Source: JBFWYO01 sp050186335 (GTDB taxonomy: Bacteria > Pseudomonadota > Alphaproteobacteria > Bin65). Taken from it: 64,000 nt of DNA. Position numbers and translations under genes: made by a program. A model generated the notes under the pieces. It was not told where the DNA came from. It saw only the letters and a list, made by a program, of their open reading frames with translations, and did no database searches. Of this stretch, positions 1 to 8,392 are shown in pieces. The number at the start of each line of letters is the position of its first letter. The first letter of the stretch is position 1. Location of the stretch: contig JBFWYO010000001.1 of NCBI GenBank assembly GCA_050186335.1, positions 78,457-142,456 of the forward strand, given 5' to 3'.

Positions 1-112
1 AATCCGGATGGCCCCGCCGAAAGCCGGGGAAAACACCGACTCGGCGTTGGCCGAGTGGGGGTTTTCCGCCGACGAGCGCGCGGCCCTGCATGCAGCGAAG
101 GCGATCGCGTAG
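1..112 (+). CDS. CaiB/BaiF-type CoA-transferase, C-terminal fragment
   Basis: Only the last codons are inside the window (reading frame begins at base 2), so the gene runs off the left edge. The tail contains GENTDSALAEWGFS followed by a short charged helix and a TAG stop. This matches the usual end of class III CoA-transferases (G-x-H/N-T-x-x-V/A-L-x-E-x-G-x-S), which move CoA between an acyl-CoA and a free acid. The family call rests on this tail alone; the substrate cannot be told. Confidence 0.6.
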   Translation, partial: IRMAPPKAGENTDSALAEWGFSADERAALHAAKAIA

Positions 113-196
113 TCGGGCGATCGGGTGCGCCCGCATCTTCTCCGTCCGGGCGAGAAGGCCTTCGCCAGCCGGCTTCCATCGGGATTGAAGTGGCGC

Positions 197-400
197 CTAG
201 TCCTCGAGCACGAACGTGACTTCCATGGTCACGCGGTATTCGGCGATCTTGCCCTTGTCGACCTTGGCTTTCTGCGAGACAACCTCCAGCCCGGTGATGC
301 CGCGCAGCGTGCCGGCGGCGCGCTTGAGGCCAGTGTTGACCGCATCTTCAAAACTTTTACGCGACGAGGACGTTAGTTTGGTTACCCGTGCGACAGCCAT
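197..400 (-). CDS. Dodecin family flavin-binding protein
   Basis: This 67-residue protein starts MAVARVTKLTSSSRKSFEDA and ends in a beta strand EVTFVLED. Size, the N-terminal strand, the SxxSFEDAV helix and the final strands fit dodecins, small proteins that form hollow dodecamers and store flavins or related cofactors in the cytoplasm. I chose the internal ATG at 400 rather than the longer open frame to 475 because dodecins start at this point and the upstream extension is low-complexity and Arg-rich. The gene stands alone on the minus strand. Confidence 0.85.
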   Translation of the reverse strand: MAVARVTKLTSSSRKSFEDAVNTGLKRAAGTLRGITGLEVVSQKAKVDKGKIAEYRVTMEVTFVLED

Positions 401-559
401 GTTCGACTCCCTGTTGAGCGTTTCCGAGTCTTCCCTGAGCGGCCGCGCGTCGCTTATGTGGATGGCGCGGTCCACTTATGTCTATGCTAGCCCGGATCGC
501 GCGGTGCGGTCGAGCCGGTGCGCCGCGCCGAAAGTCGGCAATCATTCCGTGTACGGACA

Positions 560-1510
560 ATGACCTTGCATCCCGAATCGGCCTGGGTGATCGAAAAAGC
601 CGCGCAGGCCAAATTGCCGCCCTACGAATCGCTGCCGCCCGAGGCGGCGCGCGCGCTCTATCGCAAGGCCATCAAGCCGCTCGACGTCCAGCCGCGTCGC
701 ATGGCGCGCATCGAGGATCGCGCCATCGTGCGCCCGGCCGGCGCATCGGCCGGGATCGTCCCGGTCCGCCTCTATACGCCGCCCGGATTGCCGGCCGGCC
801 CGGCGCCCTGCCTCGTGTTTTTTCACGGCGGCGGGCACGTGATCGGCGATCTGGAGACGCACGATCGCGTGTGCCGATTGCTGGCCGAACGAGCGTCCTG
901 CAAAGTCCTCGCGGTCGATTATCGTCTGGCGCCGGAGCACAAGTTTCCCGCCGGCTACGACGACGCGTTGACCGCACTGCAATGGGCGTTCGACAACGCG
1001 ACGGCGCTCGGCATCGATCCGGCCCGCATCGCGGTCGGCGGCGACAGTGCGGGCGGCACGCTCTCCGCCGGTGCCGCGCAATGGGCGCGCGATCGCAAGC
1101 TGCCGCTCAAGTTCCAGTTGCTGGTTTATCCGGCCACGGATCTGGCGGTCGAGACCAGATCGCGCCGCGAATTCGGGTCGGGCTACTTGCTGACCAAATC
1201 GTTGATCGACTGGTTCATCGGCAGTTACAGCCGCTCGCCGGCCGATCTGCTCGATCCGCGCGCCTCGCCGGGCCGCGCCGAAAATCTCAAAGACCTGGCG
1301 TCGGCGGCAGTCATTGTCTGCGGCTGCGATCCGCTGCACGATGAAGGCGTAACCTATGCGGAGAAATTGCACGCGGCCGGCGTCAGTGTCGCGCTCGGCG
1401 ATTTTCCGGGCCTGCTGCACGGATCGTTCAATATGTCGGGCGCCCTGGACTCGTCGAAAATGCTGATCGATTTTTGCGTTGCGCAGTTGCAGGCGGCGTT
1501 CGCGAAATAG
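560..1510 (+). CDS. Alpha/beta hydrolase of the hormone-sensitive lipase (HSL) family
   Basis: A 316-residue esterase or lipase. The oxyanion-hole motif HGGG lies near residue 94 and the nucleophile elbow GDSAGG near residue 165; a conserved DP..DEG stretch (CDPLHDEG) holds the acid and LLHGSFNM supplies the catalytic His. This HGGG plus GDSAGG pair defines the HSL or GDXG family, which cleaves carboxyl esters of small acyl chains. The ATG at 560 gives the normal N terminus (MTLHPESAWVIEKA); an upstream in-frame ATG at 518 would add a non-conserved leader. Its 3' end is separated by 3 bases from the convergent thioesterase gene. Confidence 0.88.
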   Translation: MTLHPESAWVIEKAAQAKLPPYESLPPEAARALYRKAIKPLDVQPRRMARIEDRAIVRPAGASAGIVPVRLYTPPGLPAGPAPCLVFFHGGGHVIGDLETHDRVCRLLAERASCKVLAVDYRLAPEHKFPAGYDDALTALQWAFDNATALGIDPARIAVGGDSAGGTLSAGAAQWARDRKLPLKFQLLVYPATDLAVETRSRREFGSGYLLTKSLIDWFIGSYSRSPADLLDPRASPGRAENLKDLASAAVIVCGCDPLHDEGVTYAEKLHAAGVSVALGDFPGLLHGSFNMSGALDSSKMLIDFCVAQLQAAFAK

Positions 1511-1513
1511 GCC

Positions 1514-1951
1514 TCAGCCCAGCTTGCCGCGTTCGAACGCCTTTACCTTGTCGATCAGTTCCTGCGGCATGGGGGCCGAGGTCCTGGTCTTCTGGTTGGC
1601 GTTGACCCAGACGATTTCGGCGACATTGATCGGTGCGTCTTCGCCCTGGCGAAAGATCGCCGCGTCGAAAGTGATCGAGCTGCGGCCCAGTTTGGCCGTG
1701 CGCACGCCGACGTCGAGCTTGTCGTCGAACACGGCCGAGCCCTTGAATTCCTGCGTCGACTTGACGACGTGAAAATCTTCGTCAGTGCTGGACAAATGCG
1801 CCATTTGGTCGAATCCGAGCGCGCGAAAATATTCGGTGATCGCCACGTCGTAGTAGATCGAGTAATTGCCGTAAAACACGACCTTCTGCATGTCGGTTTC
1901 CGCATAGCGCACGCGGAACGGTTCGAAGAAGTGAAAATCGGCGCGTTGCAT
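1514..1951 (-). CDS. Acyl-CoA thioesterase, hot-dog fold (4HBT/YbgC type)
   Basis: A 145-residue single hot-dog domain. The start FRVRYAETDMQKVVFYGNY matches the YbgC/4-hydroxybenzoyl-CoA thioesterase pattern (R-Y-x-E/D-T-D-x-x-x-V-V-x-x-x-N-Y), where the acidic residue of the E-T-D triplet activates water. A long helix follows (YYDVAITEYFRALGF). Such enzymes hydrolyse acyl-CoA or aroyl-CoA thioesters in the cytoplasm. The neighbouring hydrolases suggest a catabolic role, but the natural substrate is unknown. Confidence 0.85.
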   Translation of the reverse strand: MQRADFHFFEPFRVRYAETDMQKVVFYGNYSIYYDVAITEYFRALGFDQMAHLSSTDEDFHVVKSTQEFKGSAVFDDKLDVGVRTAKLGRSSITFDAAIFRQGEDAPINVAEIVWVNANQKTRTSAPMPQELIDKVKAFERGKLG

Positions 1952-2052
1952 GAGTGACTCTTCTTCCCTTCAATCGCTTCGCTTTTTTCCCTCTTCCCCC
2001 GCTCACCTTGCGGGAGCGGGAACGGGCGAGGGGAAAGCCCGCGGCGGCGCCG

Positions 2053-3234
2053 CTACTCCAGCAAGTTGCGCGCACGCAGCCATTCGAGCTGAATGCCGAC
2101 GGCCTTGGCGAGCAGTTCCGGCTGGCCCTGGTAATAGTGCGTGGCGCCCTTGATCGTGTGCATGGTCTTGTCCTGGCTCGCAATCGCTTCGTGAATCATT
2201 TTGGTGTGACTGGAGGGCGCCGCGTCGTCGGCGCTGTTCTCGATCGACAGCAGCGGCACCGTGACCCCCGGCGCGCAGCGCAGCCCGTCGGCGCGGGTCT
2301 CATCGTACGACCATTGCGACAGCCATGACCGCAGCGTGCAGAAGCGCGCCATGCCGACCGGACCGACGTTGACCGTGCGCGGATCGCCCATATACGACCA
2401 ATTCGGTTTGCGATCGTTGGGATCGACGGTCGGGTCGATGAAGCGCGGATCGGCCATGGTGCGGTGAACCACGAAGCCGCGTTCCATCTCGCCATTATTG
2501 CGCTTCTTCAGCGTGTCGATCGTCTCGTGCACCCATTTGGTGATGCGCCGGTTGCGTTCGATCTGCGCCGCGCGGTAGCGCTTGATGAATTCCGGTTTGT
2601 ACGGTGCCTGGTTCGGATTGTTCGGATCGTACAGATCCAGTTCGACGATACGCTTGTCGGGATTCAATTCGTCGGTGACCGACGCGTCCATCCATTCGGT
2701 CAGCGTGCGGGCGCGCGAAATGTGCGCGGCCAGGAACATGCAGGCATCGGCCGGAATCAATCCCGCACCGGTCAGGTCGGCAGGGTCGCCGGCCGGTGTG
2801 TGGGTCACGGTCGGCCTTTCCGCCTGGGATTGATAGAACAAGGTCAGCGAACCGCCGCCCGACCAGCCGCCCAGGATGACCGTCTTGTAGCCGAGCACTT
2901 CCTTCGCGTATCGCACGTAGGCGCCGAGATCGAGCGCCACCTTTTCCATGATCAGCGCGGCGTCGTTCTTCGGATAGCGGCTGCCGCAGCACATCAGATG
3001 GACCCCGGCCTTGGCCAGCGCCGTGGGCAACGGCATCAGCTGCAGGGTCGAACTCGGGTGCATGAACAGAACGATGGTCTTCGACGGCCGCCCGCGCGGC
3101 TTGAAATAGATGCCTTCGACGTTGACGTAACCCTGGTTGCCGCCGAAACCGTAGGTTTCCTGGAAAACGACCTTTTCCTGATACTGCAAATGCACCGGAA
3201 TCCGGTCGACCTCGTACGTGCGTTCAGCGGCCAT
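2053..3234 (-). CDS. Alpha/beta hydrolase, uncharacterised
   Basis: A 393-residue alpha/beta hydrolase. The strand IVLFMHPSST is followed by a nucleophile elbow GGWSGGGS (Ser at the centre) near residue 120. A late VPLLSIENSADDAAP stretch probably carries the acid, and KGATHYYQGQ supplies the His. The ATG at 3234 is chosen because a GGGAGG ribosome site lies about 7 bases upstream; the longer open frame to 3366 overlaps the promoter region of the divergent SDR gene. Length is greater than simple esterases because of an inserted cap with many charged residues. The substrate is not predictable. Confidence 0.75.
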   Translation of the reverse strand: MAAERTYEVDRIPVHLQYQEKVVFQETYGFGGNQGYVNVEGIYFKPRGRPSKTIVLFMHPSSTLQLMPLPTALAKAGVHLMCCGSRYPKNDAALIMEKVALDLGAYVRYAKEVLGYKTVILGGWSGGGSLTLFYQSQAERPTVTHTPAGDPADLTGAGLIPADACMFLAAHISRARTLTEWMDASVTDELNPDKRIVELDLYDPNNPNQAPYKPEFIKRYRAAQIERNRRITKWVHETIDTLKKRNNGEMERGFVVHRTMADPRFIDPTVDPNDRKPNWSYMGDPRTVNVGPVGMARFCTLRSWLSQWSYDETRADGLRCAPGVTVPLLSIENSADDAAPSSHTKMIHEAIASQDKTMHTIKGATHYYQGQPELLAKAVGIQLEWLRARNLLE

Positions 3235-3350
3235 CGACGCCTCCCTAAGCGAAAAGAGGCGCCATACAAGCGAAGTGGCCCTGCGTTGTAAAGCGGTCAG
3301 GCCCGTGCTTGGATGCGACTGGCGCAATGGGACCGCGCGCGGGGAGCGGG

Positions 3351-4133
3351 ATGGCATACAAGGCATTCGATCTAAGCGGCAAAGTGGCCGTCGTCACGGG
3401 CGGCAACGGCGGCATCGGGCTCGGTTACGCAGATGCGATCGCGCAGGCCGGTGCCGACGTCTGCATCTGGGGCACCAACGAGGCAAAGAACAAGCTGGCG
3501 GCGCATCAGCTCGCCAAGCACGGCAGACGGGTTCATCACCTGGTCTGCGATGTCAGCCGCAAGCAGGACGTCGATACCGCGTTCGAGCGCACGCTCGACG
3601 AAATGGGGCGTGTCGATGCGGTATTCGCCAACGCCGGCGTGTCCGGGTCGAAGAAGAGCTATTTCGAGATCGACGAAGCCGAGTGGCGCCGCGTGCTCGG
3701 CATCAATCTGGATGGCGTGCATTTCACGTTCCAGACCGCGCTTCGCCACATGGTCGCGCGCAGCGAGTCGGGCGACGGCGGCGGACGGTTGATCGTCACC
3801 GCCAGCCTGGCCTCGCTCTCGGGTGCGGCGCGCAACGAACATTACGCCGCCACCAAGGGTGCGGTCATTGCATTGGTCCGCGCGCTGGCGGTCGAATTCG
3901 CGCGCTATGGCATTACCGCGAATGCGATACTGCCGGGCTGGATCGAAACCGACATGACCGCCGACGCGATCGCCTGGTCGAAATTCGCCGATGCCGTCCT
4001 GCCGCGGGTGCCGATGCGCAGATGGGGCCGGCCGGCCGATTTCGGCGGCATTGCGGTTTATCTGATGAGCGAAGCATCGAACTTCCACACCGGCGATTCG
4101 ATACTGATCGACGGCGGTTATTGGATCTTCTGA
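3351..4133 (+). CDS. Short-chain dehydrogenase/reductase (SDR)
   Basis: A 260-residue classical SDR. The NAD(P)-binding TGGNGGIGLG is near residue 16, the ANAGVSG motif near residue 95, and the catalytic Ser plus YAATK (Tyr and Lys) near residue 165. It would oxidise or reduce an alcohol or ketone on a cytoplasmic substrate. The ATG at 3351 has GGGGAG just upstream; the longer frame from 3309 is not needed. It is divergent from the alpha/beta hydrolase at 2053-3234. Confidence 0.88.
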   Translation: MAYKAFDLSGKVAVVTGGNGGIGLGYADAIAQAGADVCIWGTNEAKNKLAAHQLAKHGRRVHHLVCDVSRKQDVDTAFERTLDEMGRVDAVFANAGVSGSKKSYFEIDEAEWRRVLGINLDGVHFTFQTALRHMVARSESGDGGGRLIVTASLASLSGAARNEHYAATKGAVIALVRALAVEFARYGITANAILPGWIETDMTADAIAWSKFADAVLPRVPMRRWGRPADFGGIAVYLMSEASNFHTGDSILIDGGYWIF

Positions 4134-4222
4134 TCCTCGCGGTTCGCCGTTTGATCCAATTGCCGCGCCGTGCCGTAGAAACATCCTGTGAATGCCGAAT
4201 TGGCACTAATCGGGAGCGCGCG

Positions 4223-4768
4223 ATGCGGTCGGTGATATTGCTGTTTTGGACGATGCTGAGCGGATGCGCACTCGCCGGGTGCGGCGAGATGCGCATGACC
4301 CCGGCCGACAAGCCGGACCGATTCCCCGTCATCGTCGCGGAAAATCTGGAGCGCCAGAAGCTCGATATGCCGGGCGCGTTTGCCGGCGAGCGCAATATCG
4401 TCATTTTGGCGTATCGACGTGAGCAGCAGCGCGATGTCGATACCTGGTTCCCATATTTGAGCGCGCTGGCGGCCGAACGGCCCGACGTACGATACTACGA
4501 ACTGCCGGTGCTCTCCGGCGCGTGGCGTCCGCTCGATTGGTGGATCGACGGCGGCATGCGCAGCGGCATTCCCGATGCGGCGCAGCGCGCTCGTACGATC
4601 ACGATTTATACCGATAAGTCCGCGTTCCGCCGCGCGGTGGGCGTGCCGGACCGCGACGACGATATCGACATTCTGCTGGTCGCTCGCGGCGGTGCGATCC
4701 TGTGGCGCGGCACCGGCCGGTTCGACCCGGCCAAAGCGAAGCTGATCGCGGCGTCGCTCGGGCGCTAG
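4223..4768 (+). CDS. Putative lipoprotein with a thioredoxin-like or DUF-type domain
   Basis: A 181-residue protein. The N terminus MRSVILLFWTMLSGCALAGC looks like a lipoprotein signal with LAGC as a plausible lipobox, so the mature protein is probably anchored to a membrane on the periplasmic side. The rest contains strands NIVILAYR and DVRYYELPVL and a final DDDIDILLVARGGAILWRGTGRFD, a pattern seen in thioredoxin-fold relatives without a CxxC. No family is recognised with confidence. The ATG at 4223 has GGGAG upstream. Confidence 0.65.
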   Translation: MRSVILLFWTMLSGCALAGCGEMRMTPADKPDRFPVIVAENLERQKLDMPGAFAGERNIVILAYRREQQRDVDTWFPYLSALAAERPDVRYYELPVLSGAWRPLDWWIDGGMRSGIPDAAQRARTITIYTDKSAFRRAVGVPDRDDDIDILLVARGGAILWRGTGRFDPAKAKLIAASLGR

Positions 4769-4796
4769 CGCGGGCGGGTTCGGCACGGCGGCCAGG

Positions 4797-5564
4797 TTAT
4801 TGGCCGGCCGCCGCGGCCAAGGTCATTTCGGTCAGGCTGTAACCGGCTTCGGCAGGGATGCGCAGCACCGGCCCGGTCGCGGTCTCGTGGCGGACCGGCA
4901 TCACGCTCGGCGTCTTCGAAACCCGCGCGCGAGCCAAAGCCTGTTCGATCGTTTGGCTCTCGGCCAGCCGCATCAGGTTTGCGCGCGTGGTGAACATCAA
5001 CGACCGTTGCTTGGCGTCGGCGGCGGCGATTGCGGCGGCCGGCGTGGTCCAGATCGTATCGTCCATTTCGCCGCCGTCGTGCAGCGCCACTTGCGCGCCC
5101 GGAAACGGTGCGAGGAAGAACCAGGTATCGAAGCGGCGCGCCGCGAATTCGGGTGTGATCCAGTGGGCGAACGGCACCAGCAGATCGCCGGCCAAGGTCA
5201 GGTCGCGCTGCAGGACGAACTCGGCGAAGTGTCCGTCGCGGGCTTCCGCCGTGGCGTCGACCGTCCGGCCGTGGCGATCGCGTGCGAGCAGCACGCCGCA
5301 CTCCTCGAACGCCTCGCGGATCGCGCCGATCTTGTTGGCCGCCAGCTCCGGCGTGTCGTTGGCGATACCGCGCGTCCGCGCGCACATTTCGGGGCTGTAA
5401 TCCTCCGGTCCGATCTTGCCGCCGGGAAACGTCAGCATGCCGGCGAACGCGCCGAGCGTCTGGCTGCGCTGCTGCATCAGGACTTCGATCCCGTGGGACC
5501 CGTCGCGCAAGAGCAGAATCGTGGCGGACGGCACCGCCGGGGCGATGGGGGAATGTTCAGTCAA
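4797..5564 (-). CDS. Nudix hydrolase (NUDT19-like, CoA-type)
   Basis: A 255-residue Nudix protein. It has FPGGKIGPEDY at about residues 46-56 and the Nudix box core REAFEECGVLL near residue 85, where the Glu residues bind Mg. The insertion between the Gly-rich start and the REAxEE core is longer than in simple MutT proteins and resembles NUDT7/19 CoA or acyl-CoA diphosphatases. It is the last gene of a minus-strand operon: its start overlaps the end of the rhodanese gene by 8 bases, so translation is probably coupled. Confidence 0.82.
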   Translation of the reverse strand: MTEHSPIAPAVPSATILLLRDGSHGIEVLMQQRSQTLGAFAGMLTFPGGKIGPEDYSPEMCARTRGIANDTPELAANKIGAIREAFEECGVLLARDRHGRTVDATAEARDGHFAEFVLQRDLTLAGDLLVPFAHWITPEFAARRFDTWFFLAPFPGAQVALHDGGEMDDTIWTTPAAAIAAADAKQRSLMFTTRANLMRLAESQTIEQALARARVSKTPSVMPVRHETATGPVLRIPAEAGYSLTEMTLAAAAGQ

Positions 5565-7206
5565 AGATCTTAAACCTTACCGTGCCGTCGCGCTTGATCT
5601 GGTCGACCAGATTGACTTCCCAGCTCAAGTAATCGCGCATGGCTTGTTCGACGTTGTCCAGATGATCGTACGGCTTGTACCACACGTCGTCGGTGCTTGT
5701 GGTCGGCCGCGTCATGCCGGTTTCGGTGGCAAGCTCGGCGCGGCGCCAGGATTTCATGCCGCCGCGCAGGATCTTGATCGCAACCCCCGGCCAAAGCGCC
5801 GCGGCGTCGCGCGCGGCGTAGGCCGCGATCGGCGAAGGGCCGACAAAGGCGAGCATCGAAGGGCCGGGCGGCAGTTTCGCTTTCGCCTCGTTGAGCCGCG
5901 CGCGCACCGCCCAGTAGGCGCCCGGGATATGCGCCGCGCGGTATTTCAGGCTGGTGTCGAGATCGATGACCGCGGCACCCGATCGCACGGCGGCCGCGAG
6001 ATCGGCGGCGGCGATTTCGTCCACGACCGGCGGATCGAACAGATGCGCATCGTGGCCGCCCTGTACCTGCGGCAGCTGCATCAGGCCGCCGTCCAATACA
6101 TAGACTTCCGGCCAGCCGAGCTGCACCAGCCACGAAGCGGTCATCGTGGCGCGCACGAGCGTGTCGTCCATCAACACCAGGCGCGCGCCACGCACGGCGA
6201 CGTATTCGTCGGTCGATTGCACGAGTTGCCCGCCAGGCGCCGAACGCGCGCCGTGGACGTGGCCGGCTTCGAACTCTTCGGGCGTGCGCACGTCCAACAT
6301 ATATAAAGTGCGATCGGGATCGGCTTGCCATTGCCGCACGTGGTCCCAGGTGCAACGCTGAACGCCGAATCGCCGCGCCACTTTCGCCGCCGCCGCCTGC
6401 GCCTTCGATAGGCCGTCGGACGAGGGAGCGGGCGCACGCCGATGCTGTCCGCGCTCGCATGCGAAGCCGGCCAATTCCCAGCCCATGGTGCCGTCCTTCA
6501 GCGCCACGACCTTGTTGGGAATGCCGGCGTTGATCAGCGATTGGGCGCCGATGATCGAGCGGGTGCGGCCGGCGCAGTTGACCACGACCAGCGTATCCGG
6601 CTCGGGCACCAGGTCGTGCACGCGGTAGACCAATTCCGCGCCGGGCGCGTCGATGCCGCCCGGAATGCTCATGCGCCGATATTCCGGATAGGGCCGCGAG
6701 TCGAGGATGATAAGTTTCTCGCCGGCATCCTGCCTGGCCTTCAACTCGGCGGCGTCGATGCGCGGCGTTTCATATTCGTGCTCGACGAATTCGCCGAACG
6801 CCTTGCTCGGCACGTTGACGCCGGAGAACAACTCGAAGCCGGCGTCCCGCCAGGCCGCGATGCCGCCGGCCATGACGGCAACATCCGTATAGCCGTACGA
6901 TATCAGTTTGGCCGCCGCGCGGTCCGCCAAACCCTCGCCGCCGTCGAACAAGACGATGCGCGCGCCGCGGCGCGGCAGCAGGTCGGCGGCGGTGAACTCA
7001 AGTTTCGACAGCGGAATGCAGCATGCCCAGAACGGGTGGCCCTTGTAGTGCACGCCTTGCTCGCGCACGTCGATCAGCGCCATCTCGCCGCCATCGCCGA
7101 GCATCCGTTGGACCTCGGCCGCGCTCAACGTTCGTGCCGTCTTCCTGCCGGTCACCGTCAGGCTCGCGCGTCGCGTATGTCGCTGTGGGCCGGGAAAACT
7201 CGCCAC
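5557..7206 (-). CDS. Multidomain rhodanese (four rhodanese-like domains)
   Basis: A 549-residue protein with four rhodanese folds in a row (about 25-125, 145-240, 290-380, 395-480). Each shows the D-V/S-R or related strand and a GG-x-x-x-W-type end. Only domain 2 has an active-site cysteine (Cys211 in NCAGRTRS); the loops of domains 1, 3 and 4 read FDGGEG, MDDTLV and VGPSPI and lack it. Rhodaneses carry sulfane sulfur as a Cys persulfide, so one catalytic and three degenerate domains are expected to act together. The gene overlaps the upstream cupin gene by 49 bases if the ATG at 7206 is used; a later GTG would shorten this. Confidence 0.85.
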   Translation of the reverse strand: MASFPGPQRHTRRASLTVTGRKTARTLSAAEVQRMLGDGGEMALIDVREQGVHYKGHPFWACCIPLSKLEFTAADLLPRRGARIVLFDGGEGLADRAAAKLISYGYTDVAVMAGGIAAWRDAGFELFSGVNVPSKAFGEFVEHEYETPRIDAAELKARQDAGEKLIILDSRPYPEYRRMSIPGGIDAPGAELVYRVHDLVPEPDTLVVVNCAGRTRSIIGAQSLINAGIPNKVVALKDGTMGWELAGFACERGQHRRAPAPSSDGLSKAQAAAAKVARRFGVQRCTWDHVRQWQADPDRTLYMLDVRTPEEFEAGHVHGARSAPGGQLVQSTDEYVAVRGARLVLMDDTLVRATMTASWLVQLGWPEVYVLDGGLMQLPQVQGGHDAHLFDPPVVDEIAAADLAAAVRSGAAVIDLDTSLKYRAAHIPGAYWAVRARLNEAKAKLPPGPSMLAFVGPSPIAAYAARDAAALWPGVAIKILRGGMKSWRRAELATETGMTRPTTSTDDVWYKPYDHLDNVEQAMRDYLSWEVNLVDQIKRDGTVRFKIFD

Positions 7207-7742
7207 TCATTGTCCTTTGGACGCCAATATTCTCGGCGGTGAAGTTTCTCGAGGGCTAAGCCGTACATATGAAAGTTCAGCGTCACGCCCTCGCCCTCGA
7301 TATGAATCGAATGCAGGTCGTCGGGCAGGAATGCCACGCCGGTGCCGCGCTTGACCGTCGTCTGGCCCTTCTCCTTCACGCCGACAGCCGGCAGCCGGTC
7401 ATACATCTTGTTCAGCTCTTCGCCTTGCAGGCCCACGATCACCGCCCATGTGGTGTGATTGTGCGCGGGCGAATGCGTGCCGGCGCGCGCGGCGTTGATG
7501 TAGAGGGCAAACCGATGATCCGGATCCTCCGACAGCCGATACAAGCATGAATTGCGTTCGTCGCCGATCGGCGGCGGCAGGAAATCCGCGGCCGGGAACA
7601 ATTCGCGCCGCTCGGCGAGCGCGAGCAATTCCTGCTTCATGCGGTCCAAGGCCGCGCGGGTGACACCCGCTTCTCGCTCGATCGCGCGCACGCGCGCCAC
7701 GGTTTCGGCGACGGCCCGGTTGCGCTGCTCGACTCTGTTCAT
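7158..7742 (-). CDS. Cysteine dioxygenase-like cupin (thiol dioxygenase)
   Basis: A 194-residue cupin. The motif SPAHNHTTWAVIVGLQGEE gives two His iron ligands and the conserved W/G/E positions of type I cysteine dioxygenase and 3-mercaptopropionate dioxygenase; the third His lies in DLHSIHIEG. These enzymes add O2 to a thiol to make a sulfinate. The neighbour order, with a rhodanese directly downstream, supports thiol or sulfane-sulfur catabolism. The start overlaps the exonuclease stop by 4 bases. The exact thiol (cysteine, mercaptopropionate or other) cannot be told from sequence. Confidence 0.8.
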   Translation of the reverse strand: MNRVEQRNRAVAETVARVRAIEREAGVTRAALDRMKQELLALAERRELFPAADFLPPPIGDERNSCLYRLSEDPDHRFALYINAARAGTHSPAHNHTTWAVIVGLQGEELNKMYDRLPAVGVKEKGQTTVKRGTGVAFLPDDLHSIHIEGEGVTLNFHMYGLALEKLHRREYWRPKDNEWRVFPAHSDIRDARA

Positions 7743-8278
7743 GAATCCGCTCCTGCGGGAAGATTATCCGTGGGCTCCGGCGGGCGCCAGCCGTCCAACT
7801 CCGCCGCCATGACGATCTCGGCGCAAGCCGTCGCATCCGAGAGCGCTTCGTGGTGGTTAAGTTTAACGCAAAGATAGCGGGCGACGCTCTTCAGATCGGT
7901 CGGCCGAACATTCCATACGGTACGGGCGATCTCGACAGTGCATACAAACGGCACCGGTGGCGTTACCAGGTTAAACGATGCGCAACACGCGCGCAGCACG
8001 CCGGTATCGAAACGCGCATTGTGTGCCGCGGCGAAATCTATCCCGTCAAACCAAGGACATAGGTTCGGCCACAGGGTGCCGAAATCGGGCGCTTGGGCGA
8101 CGTCCTCCCACCGCAAACCGTGAATATGGGTGAACCAGAATTCGCGGGACGGCGGACGGATGTAATGCACGGCGCGGTCGACGATGCGTCCGTCCTCGAC
8201 GCGCACGAGGCCGATCGAGCACGCGCTGTCACGCGCCGGGTTGGCGGTCTCGAAGTCGATGGCCAGGAAGCGGCTCAT
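7739..8278 (-). CDS. DnaQ-like 3'-5' exonuclease (DEDDh)
   Basis: A 179-residue exonuclease domain. Exo I is AIDFETAN, Exo II is AAHNARFDTGVL, and Exo III is HEALSDATACAE, giving the D-E-D-D set and the His of the DEDDh class. It would remove nucleotides from 3' ends of DNA or RNA. The ATG at 8278 (MSRFLAIDFET) is preferred over 8290. It is the first gene of the operon with the thiol dioxygenase, the rhodanese and the Nudix hydrolase; all three junctions overlap. Confidence 0.85.
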   Translation of the reverse strand: MSRFLAIDFETANPARDSACSIGLVRVEDGRIVDRAVHYIRPPSREFWFTHIHGLRWEDVAQAPDFGTLWPNLCPWFDGIDFAAAHNARFDTGVLRACCASFNLVTPPVPFVCTVEIARTVWNVRPTDLKSVARYLCVKLNHHEALSDATACAEIVMAAELDGWRPPEPTDNLPAGADS

Positions 8279-8327
8279 GGAATACTGCAAAGCATTGTGA
8301 AATTTCAGCTTTTTGCGGCGGGCTCGA

Positions 8328-8390
8328 TTGACAAGGCTACCCGCCTGATATTTACATCAGCAACAATATATCGCAGCGGAGAAAATATTG
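8328..8390 (+). promoter_or_regulatory. Candidate ridA-marR promoter with inverted repeats
   Basis: A TTGACA -35 box (8328-8333) lies ahead of an AT-rich stretch. Two inverted repeats overlap it: CTGAT-N6-ATCAG (8345-8360) and CAATAT-N15-ATATTG (8364-8390). The second ends 2 bases before the RidA start codon. MarR-family proteins usually repress their own operon through such AT-rich palindromes, so these are candidate operators for the MarR protein encoded at 8882. The -10 box is not clear. Confidence 0.4.
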
Positions 8391-8392
8391 AG

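Noticed and set aside
2053..3366. Longer start of the alpha/beta hydrolase at 3366
   Set aside because: The upstream part lies over the divergent SDR start and is not conserved in character; the RBS points to ATG 3234.
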